A model generated the notes under the pieces. It was not told the origin of the DNA. It saw nothing but the letters and a program-made list of their open reading frames with translations, and ran no database searches. A DNA stretch of 64,000 bases from JAPOXR01 sp965219635 (GTDB lineage Bacteria > Pseudomonadota > Alphaproteobacteria > Rhodobacterales > Rhodobacteraceae), in contig OZ244783.1 of assembly GCA_965219635.1 (NCBI GenBank), positions 2,232,001 to 2,296,000 on the forward strand. The letters run 5' to 3'. The position numbers were made by a program, and so were the translations under genes. This document shows, one piece after another, positions 37,879 to 46,607 of the stretch. Numbering within the stretch: position 1 is the stretch's first letter; each line of letters starts with the position of its first letter.

Positions 37879-39588
37879 TTGCCTCAAGACGTAACGACTG
37901 AAAAACCGGACATGCAGACGTTCGAAGCCCTGCTTGAAGAGAATTTGAGCACTGCGACGCCCAAAGAGGGCAGCGTGGTCAAGGGAACGGTGATAGCCAT
38001 AGAGGCCGGCCACGCAATCGTCGACATCGGCTACAAGATGGAAGGCAGGATCGAACTCAAGGAATTCACCGGCCCCGGCGACATGGAAGAGGTCAAAGTC
38101 GGCGACGAGGTCGAAGTCTATCTGGACCGTGTTGAGGATGCCCGCAGCGAAGCCGTAATCTCAAGGGACAAGGCGCGCCGGGAAGCGGCATGGGACCGGT
38201 TGGAAACAGCGGTCAACGACGACGCCAAGGTGGAAGGCGCAATCTTCAACCGGGTCAAGGGCGGCTTTACGGTCGACCTCGGTGGCGCAGTCGCATTCCT
38301 GCCGGGTTCGCAGGTGGATGTACGCCCGGTCCGCGATGCAACAGCCCTGATGGGCATCAAGCAACCATTCCAGATCCTCAAGCTGAACCGCCGGATGAAC
38401 AATATTGTCGTTTCCAGGCGGGCAGTGCTTGAAGAAAACCGCGCTGAGCAACGGGCGGAAATCATCAACCGTTTGAATGAAGGCGATGCCATCGACGGCG
38501 TGGTCAAGAACATCACCGACTACGGCGCATTCGTCGACCTTGGCGGCGTCGACGGCCTGCTGCACGTCACAGACATGGCCTGGCGGCGCGTCAACCACCC
38601 GTCGGACATTCTCAAGATCGGTGAGACCATCACCGTTCAGGTCATCAGGATCAAACGGGACACCCACAGGATTTCTCTTGGGATGAAGCAACTCCAGCAG
38701 GATCCCTGGCTTACCGTCGAAGAGAAGTTCCCGATCGGGTCCCGGCACTTTGGCACAGTCACCAATATTACCGAATACGGCGCATTCGTCGAACTTGATC
38801 AGGGCGTCGAGGGACTCGTGCACAAGTCCGAGATGTCCTGGACGAAGAAGAACGTCGACGCGGGCAAGATCGTATCGACCTCCCAACAGGTCGAGGTCAT
38901 GGTCCTGGGGATCGATCTCTCCAAGCGGCGTGTGTCTCTGGGCCTCAAACAGACCCGCGACAATCCCTGGAAGTCCTTTGCAGCCAACCATCAGGTCGGC
39001 GACCGCATACAGGGCGAAGTCAAGACAGTTACCGAATTCGGCGTGTTTGTCGGTCTGGAAAACGACATCGACGGGATGATCCATCTGTCCGAACTTACCT
39101 GGGACAGGGCCGGCGAGCAGGCTCTGAAAGAGTTCCGCAAAGGGGATACGGTTGAGGCGGTCGTTACGGAAATCGACGTCAATCAGGAACGTGTTGCCCT
39201 TTCGATCAAGGGCCTGTCAGGAGATCCATTCTCCGAAGGCACTGCCGGTCTCAAGCGCGGCGCCATCATTTCGGTTCAGGTCTCTGCCATTGAAGACAAT
39301 GGCGTGGAGGTCACCTACAATGGAATCAAGGCCTTTATCCGGCGTTCTGACCTCAGCAGCGAACGCTCTGAGCAGCGGCCTGATCGTTTCAACGTAGGCG
39401 ATATCGTGGATGTTCGTGTGGTCTCGATTGACCATAAGACCCGGCGATTGAATGTATCAATCAAGTCCAGGGAAATCACGGAAGCCAAGGAAGCGGTCGA
39501 ACAATACGGCTCTTCTGATGCTGGCGCATCGCTCGGCGACATTCTCGGCGCAGCCCTGAGAAACAGGGAAGAGGGCGAGAACAACTGA
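37879..39588 (+). CDS. rpsA: 30S ribosomal protein S1
   Basis: Largest ribosomal protein, recruiting mRNA to the 30S subunit. The product of about 570 residues has six S1 OB-fold repeats, recognisable by repeated KNITDYGAFVDLGG, TNITEYGAFVELDQG and KTVTEFGVFVGLEND segments. GGFTVDLGGAVAFLPGSQ marks the second. The start is uncertain. TTG at 37879 (GGGAG upstream), TTG at 37861 and ATG at 37912 are all possible; the conserved part begins at MQTFEALLEENL (37912). It sits between cmk and ihfB, the standard alphaproteobacterial order. Confidence 0.95.
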   Translation: MPQDVTTEKPDMQTFEALLEENLSTATPKEGSVVKGTVIAIEAGHAIVDIGYKMEGRIELKEFTGPGDMEEVKVGDEVEVYLDRVEDARSEAVISRDKARREAAWDRLETAVNDDAKVEGAIFNRVKGGFTVDLGGAVAFLPGSQVDVRPVRDATALMGIKQPFQILKLNRRMNNIVVSRRAVLEENRAEQRAEIINRLNEGDAIDGVVKNITDYGAFVDLGGVDGLLHVTDMAWRRVNHPSDILKIGETITVQVIRIKRDTHRISLGMKQLQQDPWLTVEEKFPIGSRHFGTVTNITEYGAFVELDQGVEGLVHKSEMSWTKKNVDAGKIVSTSQQVEVMVLGIDLSKRRVSLGLKQTRDNPWKSFAANHQVGDRIQGEVKTVTEFGVFVGLENDIDGMIHLSELTWDRAGEQALKEFRKGDTVEAVVTEIDVNQERVALSIKGLSGDPFSEGTAGLKRGAIISVQVSAIEDNGVEVTYNGIKAFIRRSDLSSERSEQRPDRFNVGDIVDVRVVSIDHKTRRLNVSIKSREITEAKEAVEQYGSSDAGASLGDILGAALRNREEGENN

Positions 39589-39747
39589 GCCGGGGCCGCT
39601 GCCAGCTGGAGCGCTCCGACGGTGTGGTATTTGGCATTCCAGCCGCCTCCGATAACCTGTATGCTCCCTTCCGCGCCAACCGCGCTCACGACCGTTCCGC
39701 CCGCCGGGTGCATGGGACGCAGACTCCCGGCCGACCAGTGAGGACAC

Positions 39748-40032
39748 ATGAACCGCAACGATCTGATCGAGAGAATTAACTTCAAGTACCCCGAACTCCT
39801 TCCGAGCGAAGCAAGGCGGGTCGTCGACACCGTCTTTGCCGAAATCACCGACACAATGCGTGACGGCAACCGCGTGGAACTGCGCGGTTTTGGTGTTTTC
39901 TCGGCGAGGCAACGGCGGGCGAAGACCGGCCGCAACCCCCGGACCGGCGAACCCGTGGATGTCGCCCCGAAGACCGTCCCATTCTTCAAGACCGGCAAGC
40001 TCATCCGAAACCGGCTCAATCCCGGTTCATAG
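39748..40032 (+). CDS. ihfB: Integration host factor beta subunit
   Basis: DNA-bending nucleoid protein that works as a heterodimer with IhfA. The 94-residue product begins MNRNDLIERINFKYP and has the DNA-binding beta-arm segment RNPRTGEPVDVAPKTVPFF. It also has VELRGFGVFSARQRRAKTGRN, the IHF/HU signature. GAGGA precedes the ATG at 39748. Its position directly after rpsA and before lapA is conserved in alphaproteobacteria and separates it from HU paralogues. Confidence 0.96.
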   Translation: MNRNDLIERINFKYPELLPSEARRVVDTVFAEITDTMRDGNRVELRGFGVFSARQRRAKTGRNPRTGEPVDVAPKTVPFFKTGKLIRNRLNPGS

Positions 40033-40050
40033 TCGGCATCCTGCAGGTGC

Positions 40051-40395
40051 ATGATGCTTGCCCTCCGCTGGATGTTCCTGATCGCTATCGGGTTGATACT
40101 GATCGTCCTGGCGGTAGCCAACCGCGCCCCGGTTACTCTGAGGTTGCTTCCTGATGAGTTGGCGCATGTCACCCCGTTCCCTGGGGTAATCACACTTCCG
40201 CTGTTTCTGGTAATTTTTGCCGGAATTATCCTTGGCCTCCTGATCGGTTTCTTCTGGGAATGGATGCGCGAACGCAAACACCGGCAGGCAGCTGTTGCAA
40301 GGCGGCGCGAGATCGCCCGGCTGGAAAATCAGGTTGATGGTCTCAAGAGCGAGAAGGCCGGCGACCGGGACAGCATCCTTGCACTTCTTGACTGA
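40051..40395 (+). CDS. LapA family (DUF1049) membrane protein
   Basis: A 114-residue inner-membrane protein with two hydrophobic helices (about 6-25 and 45-67). The motif VLAVANRAPVTLRLLPD lies between them, and the tail is basic and helical (RKHRQAAVARRREIARLENQVDGL). This matches the LapA/DUF1049 domain, linked in enterobacteria to lipopolysaccharide assembly. A second ATG follows directly at 40054. It lies between ihfB and trpF, a conserved alphaproteobacterial position, and is probably co-transcribed with both. Confidence 0.9.
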   Translation: MMLALRWMFLIAIGLILIVLAVANRAPVTLRLLPDELAHVTPFPGVITLPLFLVIFAGIILGLLIGFFWEWMRERKHRQAAVARRREIARLENQVDGLKSEKAGDRDSILALLD

Positions 40396-40417
40396 TCAGG
40401 ACTGTACAGGATCGGCC

Positions 40418-41062
40418 GTGAACCAGAATATCAGAGTCAAGATTTGCGGACTGTCCGACCCTGGCGATGTCGAATTCGCAGTAGACGCTGGCGCAGATTA
40501 TGTCGGCTTCGTTCTGTTTCCGAAATCGCCCCGGCATGTGGCGGCAGCCCAGTTGCGGGAACTTGCTTCAGCAGCCGATGGAGCAATCACCGTTGCAGTC
40601 CTGGTCAATCCGGACGACCAGGAAATCGGTTCCATACTCAAAGAAACACGTCTCGGAATGCTCCAGCTTCACGGCGGTGAAACACCGGAACGGGTGGCGG
40701 AGGTCAGGGAACGATTTGGGGCGCCGATCATGAAAGCGATCGGGATCAGGGACGAGGCGGATATCAACTCGATCGACATTTATGCCGAAGTTGCAGATCA
40801 GTTGCTCCTCGATGCCAAATCACCCCCGGGCATGCAGCGGCCGGGGGGTTCCGGGACTTCATTCGACTGGCAATTGATTGCGGACCGCAGTTGGCAGACT
40901 CCCTGGATGCTTGCCGGAGGACTCGACGCAAGAAACGTCCAGGTTGCGCTTCAAGAATCAGGCGCAGCGCAAGTAGATGTTTCGTCGGGCGTGGAGTCTG
41001 CTCCGGGCCGCAAGAACCGATCAAAGATATCGAGTTTCATCAACACTGTGAGAGGCTGCTAA
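40418..41062 (+). CDS. trpF: Phosphoribosylanthranilate isomerase
   Basis: Third step of tryptophan synthesis, an Amadori isomerisation in a TIM barrel. The 214-residue product begins with NQNIRVKICGLSDPGDVEFA, where the conserved catalytic Cys lies in KICGL. It continues with DYVGFVLFPKSPRHV, LQLHGGETPERV, and a C-terminal phosphate-binding region with LAGGLDARNV and VDVSSGVE. Start is GTG at 40418 with ACAGGA upstream. The open frame begins earlier, inside lapA, without similarity. It is followed by trpB after one base. Confidence 0.95.
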   Translation: MNQNIRVKICGLSDPGDVEFAVDAGADYVGFVLFPKSPRHVAAAQLRELASAADGAITVAVLVNPDDQEIGSILKETRLGMLQLHGGETPERVAEVRERFGAPIMKAIGIRDEADINSIDIYAEVADQLLLDAKSPPGMQRPGGSGTSFDWQLIADRSWQTPWMLAGGLDARNVQVALQESGAAQVDVSSGVESAPGRKNRSKISSFINTVRGC

Positions 41063-41063
41063 A

Positions 41064-42293
41064 ATGCAATCCCAACTTGCGAACACCCTGAGAAGCGGTC
41101 CTGACGACAGGGGGTTCTTCGGACGCTTTGGCGGCCGTTTTGTCTCGGAAACGCTCATGCCCCTGATCCTGGATCTAGAGCAGGAGTTTGAGACGGCGCG
41201 CAACGACCCGGATTTCTGGGCGGAAATGGACGAGTTGTGGAACCATTATGTCGGGCGGCCCTCGCCTCTCTATCATGCCGAGCGGCTTACCGAGCATTTT
41301 GGTGGCGCGAAGATCTACATGAAGCGCGATGAGCTCAATCATACGGGCGCGCACAAGATCAATAATGTGCTCGGACAAATCTTGCTGGCCCGGCGGATGG
41401 GAAAGACACGGATCATCGCCGAAACTGGCGCGGGCCAGCACGGCGTGGCGACGGCAACCGTCTGTGCCAGGTTTGGCCTGGAATGTATCGTCTATATGGG
41501 CGTGCATGATGTTGAACGGCAGGAGCCGAACGTTTTCCGGATGAGGCTGCTGGGGGCAGAGGTCGTGCCCGTCACTTCGGGCAGGGGCACGCTCAAGGAC
41601 GCCATGAACGACGCACTGCGCGACTGGGTGACCAACGTCCGGAACACCTTCTACTGCATCGGAACCGTTGCCGGCCCGCATCCCTACCCGCTGATGGTCC
41701 GCGAGTTTCAGTCGATTATCGGCAAGGAAGCGCGCCAGCAAATGCTCGAGCGTGAACGCCGCCTGCCCGACACAATCGTGGCCTGTATCGGCGGCGGTTC
41801 AAATGCGATGGGTCTTTTCCATCCGTTTCTCGACGACCCCGACGTCCGGATCATCGGCGTCGAGGCCGGGGGTAAAGGCGTCGACGAGCGCATGGAGCAT
41901 TGCGCGTCGCTGACCGGCGGACGCCCTGGAGTGTTGCACGGCAATCGAACCTATCTGCTCCAGGACGATGACGGCCAGATCCTTGAGGGGTTCTCGATTT
42001 CGGCTGGCCTTGATTATCCCGGGATCGGACCCGAGCATTCCTGGCTCCACGAAACAGGACGGGCCGAATACGTTTCGATCACGGACAAAGAGGCCCTTGA
42101 GGCCTTTCAGCTTTGCTGTTCACTGGAAGGGATCATTCCTGCGCTTGAGCCATCTCATGCACTCGCCCATGTGGCCAAAATTGCTGGCGATCTCCCGGAG
42201 GATCACCTCATTTGCATGAACATGTGCGGCCGTGGAGACAAGGACATCTTCACTGTGGCCAAGGCTCTTGGACTGGATATCAAGACGGATTGA
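41064..42293 (+). CDS. trpB: Tryptophan synthase beta chain
   Basis: Condenses indole and serine to tryptophan with pyridoxal phosphate. The 409-residue product has the PLP lysine Lys98 in HTGAHKINN, the Glu in ETGAGQHGVATA, and the phosphate-binding GGGSNAMGLF. It also has EGIIPALEPSHALAH and CGRGDKDIFTV near the end, all typical of TrpB1. It begins one base after the trpF stop. trpA, which normally follows in alphaproteobacteria, is missing; a decayed IS982-type element lies there instead. Confidence 0.97.
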   Translation: MQSQLANTLRSGPDDRGFFGRFGGRFVSETLMPLILDLEQEFETARNDPDFWAEMDELWNHYVGRPSPLYHAERLTEHFGGAKIYMKRDELNHTGAHKINNVLGQILLARRMGKTRIIAETGAGQHGVATATVCARFGLECIVYMGVHDVERQEPNVFRMRLLGAEVVPVTSGRGTLKDAMNDALRDWVTNVRNTFYCIGTVAGPHPYPLMVREFQSIIGKEARQQMLERERRLPDTIVACIGGGSNAMGLFHPFLDDPDVRIIGVEAGGKGVDERMEHCASLTGGRPGVLHGNRTYLLQDDDGQILEGFSISAGLDYPGIGPEHSWLHETGRAEYVSITDKEALEAFQLCCSLEGIIPALEPSHALAHVAKIAGDLPEDHLICMNMCGRGDKDIFTVAKALGLDIKTD

Positions 42294-42361
42294 CCCGGAC
42301 CGAAGGTCAGCGGAAACAATTGATCAATCAACGCCTGTTCTTTGCCTTTGGAACCCCAGTT

Positions 42362-43143
42362 ATTGATAAGCGACGCTTGACACATTGATCGTCTATTTGC
42401 CGCGGGTGTAGGCGACGAGGCAAGAGAGGATGCGAACGATGGCATTGATCGGTGAGCAATGCCGAGTTTGTTCGATCTGTGGTGGTCAAACAGAGTTTCA
42501 ATGATGAAGCGTTTCTTTTAGATGTAACCCTTGTCAGCGAAGATGCGGCCCTTCAGGTTGCGTGTCATAGCGTCGAGCATAGCCCGGTCATCGGTGTTGC
42601 CTGGTGTGATCTTCACCGCCATGATCTCACCTTGATTGTTGATGACCATGTGGAGCTTGAAGCCGTAGAACCATCCCGAGGCCGTTCGTCCCCGCTGTGC
42701 CAGTTGCACAAACACCTTGTTTCTGCTGATCCGCTGGATTGCACAGACGGCCAGCTTGGAGCTGTCGGCAATATAGACACTGGTCTGCTTGCCTGTGAGG
42801 CTGTGGACAAGAATGCAGAAGGGAATGAACAGACGAGACATCAAGGCAACGAAACGCCCGTAGGAAGGCAGTTGGCCGAAGCAGTTGCGATATTCCTGTT
42901 CAACACCGTAGAGCCAGAAGGATTTGAAGTTCTTGAAGGGTGACAATTGGAAGATGACCATGATGAACAGCATCTACGACAGGCGGAGCTTGCCGGAACG
43001 CCGGCGCTTCCTGCCCGTGGCGATCATTTGGTGGCTCTCCCACTCCTCATAGGTGCGGGCGAAGTCATCGAGACAGACAAAGATCGAGATGACAGACAGC
43101 GACATGGGCGGTGTTCCCTGGCAGTGGATCGCTAATTTGCCAT
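42362..43143 (-). mobile_element. Remnant of an IS982-family insertion sequence
   Basis: Contains a degraded IS982-type transposase on the minus strand (described separately). The ends are not certain. A short related sequence lies in inverted orientation at both margins (AATAACT...TCGCTTATC-like near 42362 and GGCAAATTAGCGATC-like near 43130), with only a short core matching. I take these as tentative remnants of terminal repeats. No target duplication was identified. The element sits directly after trpB, at the edge of an AT-richer island. Confidence 0.55.
42393..43105 (-). pseudogene. IS982-family transposase, degraded
   Basis: Minus-strand reading gives a recognisable IS982 transposase in pieces. 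The N-terminus begins at the ATG at 43105 (ISIFVCLDDFARTYEEW, then GRKRRRSGKLRLS). A TAG at about 42976 interrupts it, and the same frame then continues (MVIFQLSPFKNFKSFW, YIADSSKLAVC, LAQRGRTASGWFYGFKLH, ITPGNTDDR, RIFADKGYI). A TAA stop follows at about 42520. After it come KKRFIIETL and, one frame over, INAIVRILSCLVAYTRGK to a stop at 42393. The catalytic Asp (ADSSK), Asp (ADKGY) and Glu (IETL) are still visible. About 30 residues expected between DKGYI and KKRFIIE are missing. It is clearly inactive. Confidence 0.82.
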
Positions 43144-43144
43144 G

Positions 43145-43163
43145 AGTCACGCGGTGCGTGACT
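43145..43163. repeat. Perfect hairpin beside the IS982 remnant
   Basis: AGTCACGC and GCGTGACT form an 8-bp perfect stem with a GGT loop, just outside the transposase remnant. It could be the edge of the element, a transcription hairpin or a protein site. It is followed by the 16-bp tandem pair. Confidence 0.4.
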
Positions 43164-43171
43164 TGGGAATC

Positions 43172-43203
43172 CCTCCCAACCAAAAATCCTCCCAATCCAA
43201 AAT
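43172..43203. repeat. Two 16-bp tandem units
   Basis: CCTCCCAACCAAAAAT and CCTCCCAATCCAAAAT are adjacent with two mismatches. Two units only, so this may be a chance duplication. Confidence 0.35.
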
Positions 43204-43638
43204 CTGGGTATCATAGCAAATTGTGGAGCAGACATCATTCTCGACGCGTGAGTGAGGTGGTCGGGTTCGACTTGGCGCTGGAGGAAGGTAATCCGGCGGA
43301 GGTCTGCATTGCGACGAAATACAGACAACTGCCACAGGTCGCAGCGTGAACTTCATTCCACTACGCCCTCCGCTCGCCAAACATCCAGCACGCCTAGCGC
43401 GCGGCCTCCTGCCAAAGTCGGCGGGCGGATTGACCATCCCTCGGAAACAGGAGTAGAGACGAACTCACAGGACGTTCCCTCACAACAAAGGCAAGCTCTA
43501 CCCAATTCCAAAATTGCCCAGTCAAATGCGACAACGTAATTGGGCTTGCTATAACAGTCTCATACGCCGTTCTCGAACAGTACCTGTAGCCTGCGACTGA
43601 ACGCGCCATGTCGACTTCGCCAAACATAGGAATGGTTG

Positions 43639-46257
43639 ATGACAAGAAAACCAATATTTAAGACTGATATTGCGAAGCCAGTAGCCGCATCTGACCCGGA
43701 AGATCTTTTCAGAAACCTCCACCGACGAGCGCCGGAAATTAGACATCTCTGGTCACAACAGGCGGACCTTCTGAGAGCATACTATAAGGAGTGCCCAAAC
43801 ACGCCAGATGTCGCAATTGAGTTGCCAACCGGCGCTGGGAAGACACTCGTTGGTCTCCTAATTGCGGAATGGCGCCGCCAGTCTAAAGGTGAGCGGGCCG
43901 CATATGTCTGCCCGACTCGCCAGCTTGCAAGGCAAGTTGGAGCGCATGCAGGAAATTATGGCATTCCTACGCACGTCCTAATCGGGACGCAACGAGCTTA
44001 TAATCCAACTGAGTTCAGCAACTACCAATCGAGCCGAGCGATCGCAGTGACAACGTATAGCGCCATCTTTAACGTAAACCCACGGATTAAAGACGCTCAA
44101 ACCTTGATATTGGATGATGCTCATGCGGGCGAGAACTTCATGGCCAACATGTGGTCCTTAGAAATCTCTCGTGATGAAGACTCCAACCTGTATTTTGATG
44201 TATTGGGCCTGCTCAAGCCGGCTTTTGACTCCGGTACGTTCGCGGATCTAATGGGTAATTCTGAATTGAGAGTGAAGACACAAGACCTGATCGAACTGGT
44301 TCCAGGTGCCCATCTTCGCGCCAATGCTAACGCTATCACCAATTTGCTCAACGAGCGTATACCCCATCAAACCCCCCAATGGTTCTCTTGGAACGAAATC
44401 AGAGGGCACCTACAGGCATCCAATATCTTTGTTTCGTGGGACCACATACTGATTCGTCCATTCATTCCACCAACCCGTAGCCATACTCCTTTCTCTCAGG
44501 GGAACCAACGCATCTATATGTCTGCAACCTTAGGAGAGGGAGGTGAATTGGAGCGGATCACAGGTATTGACAGAATAGTCAGGCTGCCCTTGCCTACTGG
44601 TTGGGACAAACGTGGCAGTGGAAGGCGACTATTCCTGATGCCCGAATTAGCTTTCTTACAACAGGACGCAGTTGAAGTAGTTGGTGATGCCATACAAAAG
44701 CTCGGAAGGGGATTGGTTCTTGCTCCAAGTAAGCACGGACTGGTAGCGGACAGAATTCTCAACGACTTAAAGGCGCGTGGCATTAGGAAATTTGGCGCCG
44801 AAGAGATAGAAGACAGTCTTGAGCCCTTTACAAATAGCACGAATTCGGTTCTCTTCCTCTATCGATACGACGGGATCGACTTACCAGATGAAACCTGTCG
44901 ATTAGTAGTACTAGGAGGATTGCCAAGCGGTACGAACTTGCAGGAACGGTTTCTGTGGAACAGGATTTCGACAATCGCCCTATTGAGGGACCGGGTGCTC
45001 ACTAGAATCACCCAAGGTGTCGGACGTTGCACAAGGTCCGATAATGACTATTCTGTGGTCATTGTTGTGGGAACTGAACTAACAAACTTTCTTCAAAAGC
45101 AAGACAACCTCCATATTTTGACTCCGGAACTGCAAGCCGAGATAATTTTTGGAATCGAGAATTCACGAGAGCAATGTGAGCCTAGCAAGTATACGGAATT
45201 GATAGAAGCATTTCTGAAGCAAGATGACGAATGGAAGAATGCTGATGCGGAGATTGTCTCACTGCGAGAGAGCAATACTCGCTACTCTGATCCTGTTTCG
45301 AGGCAGTTGAAAGTCGCAATTGTTGACGAGGTTGCGTACCAGTACGCAAGGTGGAATGACGACCTTGAAACCGCGCTCGAAAGGGCACGAAAAGTCGCTG
45401 ATGCCCTGTCGGGTGACGAAACAAAAACGTACCGCGCATGGTGGTACTATCTTTCGGCAGATGTCGCAATGGCTCTTTTTGAAGAAACAGGAAGAACCGA
45501 ATATCGGGATACTGCTATGGACCTCTTGTCTAGAGCATCGGTATGCAGCCCTAGTATCAGATGGTTTGCAAAGCTTCGGAGATCGTTAACTGATGGAGTA
45601 GAAGAGCGCGATTCCAACGAGATAACTGCTGCAGCCGTCGAAGCAATTCGGCGACAACTCATCCACTGGGGTGCAGTCGGACCTCGCTTCGAAGAGGAGC
45701 TTTCCAGAATTGCGACCAATTTGCATTCCACGGATCATAAACACTTTCATCAAGGGCTTAAGGGGCTTGGAACGGTACTTGGATTTGGTACCGAACTGCC
45801 GGATTCAAATGCTGCTCCAGATTGTGTATGGTATATTGGCCGCGACATCTACATATCCCATGAGGCAAAGACTGAACACTCACCTGGTGGCCCGATCGGA
45901 GCGAGTGATGTTCGGCAAGCCGAAAACCACTGGAAGTGGGTGCGTAAGGTCTACTCTTGCGAAGACAACACAAAGGTCTATTGCCTGATTGAAAGCCCTC
46001 GAACGACAATAGCCGAGGATGCCACAGTGTTTGCTGGCGACCTCTACCATGTAACTCCAAAAAGATTGACGGAGATTTTTGATCAAATTGCTTCTATACT
46101 ACGAAGGGTTAGGTCGAGGATGACAAATCTCAGCGACGACAAGGTGCTTGAAGAACTTTATACGGAGCTTTATCAAGAAAAACTAACACCAGAACGCTTA
46201 CTGGAGCGACTAACCTCGCAGCAGGCCAGGACGATGAGGACGGATGCCAACAATTGA
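43639..46257 (+). CDS. SF2 helicase with C-terminal PD-(D/E)XK-like nuclease domain, putative defence protein
   Basis: An 872-residue protein. The N-terminal half is a superfamily 2 helicase: Walker A LPTGAGKTLV (about 62-71), motif Ia CPTRQLARQV (91-100), Walker B LILDDAH (about 156-162, DDAH instead of DEAH), motif III YMSATLG (293-299), and an XPD/DinG-like GIDLPDETCRLVVLGGLP. Motif VI is TQGVGRCTRSD (458-468). There is no iron-sulfur cysteine set. After a helical middle part, the C-terminal segment has Asp728, Glu742-x-Lys744 (SHEAKTE) and Gln760 (DVRQAENHW), preceded by EEEL near 686. This is the pattern of a PD-(D/E)XK nuclease. ATG 43639 has AGGA upstream. The gene is AT-richer than its surroundings, follows an IS982 remnant and has no partner gene. 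I infer a phage-defence or plasmid-restriction role; no family name is asserted. Confidence 0.75.
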   Translation: MTRKPIFKTDIAKPVAASDPEDLFRNLHRRAPEIRHLWSQQADLLRAYYKECPNTPDVAIELPTGAGKTLVGLLIAEWRRQSKGERAAYVCPTRQLARQVGAHAGNYGIPTHVLIGTQRAYNPTEFSNYQSSRAIAVTTYSAIFNVNPRIKDAQTLILDDAHAGENFMANMWSLEISRDEDSNLYFDVLGLLKPAFDSGTFADLMGNSELRVKTQDLIELVPGAHLRANANAITNLLNERIPHQTPQWFSWNEIRGHLQASNIFVSWDHILIRPFIPPTRSHTPFSQGNQRIYMSATLGEGGELERITGIDRIVRLPLPTGWDKRGSGRRLFLMPELAFLQQDAVEVVGDAIQKLGRGLVLAPSKHGLVADRILNDLKARGIRKFGAEEIEDSLEPFTNSTNSVLFLYRYDGIDLPDETCRLVVLGGLPSGTNLQERFLWNRISTIALLRDRVLTRITQGVGRCTRSDNDYSVVIVVGTELTNFLQKQDNLHILTPELQAEIIFGIENSREQCEPSKYTELIEAFLKQDDEWKNADAEIVSLRESNTRYSDPVSRQLKVAIVDEVAYQYARWNDDLETALERARKVADALSGDETKTYRAWWYYLSADVAMALFEETGRTEYRDTAMDLLSRASVCSPSIRWFAKLRRSLTDGVEERDSNEITAAAVEAIRRQLIHWGAVGPRFEEELSRIATNLHSTDHKHFHQGLKGLGTVLGFGTELPDSNAAPDCVWYIGRDIYISHEAKTEHSPGGPIGASDVRQAENHWKWVRKVYSCEDNTKVYCLIESPRTTIAEDATVFAGDLYHVTPKRLTEIFDQIASILRRVRSRMTNLSDDKVLEELYTELYQEKLTPERLLERLTSQQARTMRTDANN

Positions 46258-46607
46258 ATCAAGTCGATGTCAGTCTAGCCACCCCGGTGCCGATCTGAAG
46301 GCAACCAGATCTTTCTCGAATTGCACTCGGTTTGCCTCGCGATATGCTTGCTGTATTAGTCCTGACTTTTCGGTCAGAAAGTGTCTGTTTACAACATTGA
46401 GCCTGTAGGCCAGGCTACGCTGTCAAGGGGTCCATGTGCTTGCAGAGCCCGAATGGCACACAACTCAGCCAAAAGCCGGAGAATCTCTGCTTGACTATGG
46501 TCTGGTGCAGTGTTGACAATGCAACCTGCTGAACTAGCAGATTGTAACTGAATTCCATTGTATTGCCGCTCTCACGCGGCGGGTCTGAGTTCTTGGGGGG
46601 AGAGGAT
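46258..46607. other. Intergenic stretch before the sugar locus
   Basis: 350 bases with no gene. Composition shifts back to the chromosomal GC level toward the right. The promoter of the sugar locus must lie here, but I cannot mark its boxes with confidence. CTGCT-GAACT-AGCAG (about 46530-46544) is a small dyad. A GGGGGGAGAGGA stretch supplies the ribosome binding site of the next gene. Confidence 0.4.

Larger units (their letters stand above)
43106..43638. other. AT-richer non-coding stretch before the helicase-nuclease gene
   Basis: No credible gene in these 533 bases. They hold a perfect hairpin at 43145-43163 (AGTCACGC-GGT-GCGTGACT). Two near-identical 16-bp tandem units follow at 43172-43187 and 43188-43203 (two mismatches). 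The helicase ribosome binding site AGGA lies just before 43639. Confidence 0.45.

Noticed and set aside
38161..39084. 307-codon minus-strand open frame
   Set aside because: Antisense of the repeated S1 domains of rpsA.
42452..42943. 163-codon plus-strand frame between trpB and the helicase
   Set aside because: Antisense of the IS982 transposase remnant, which matches its family on the minus strand.
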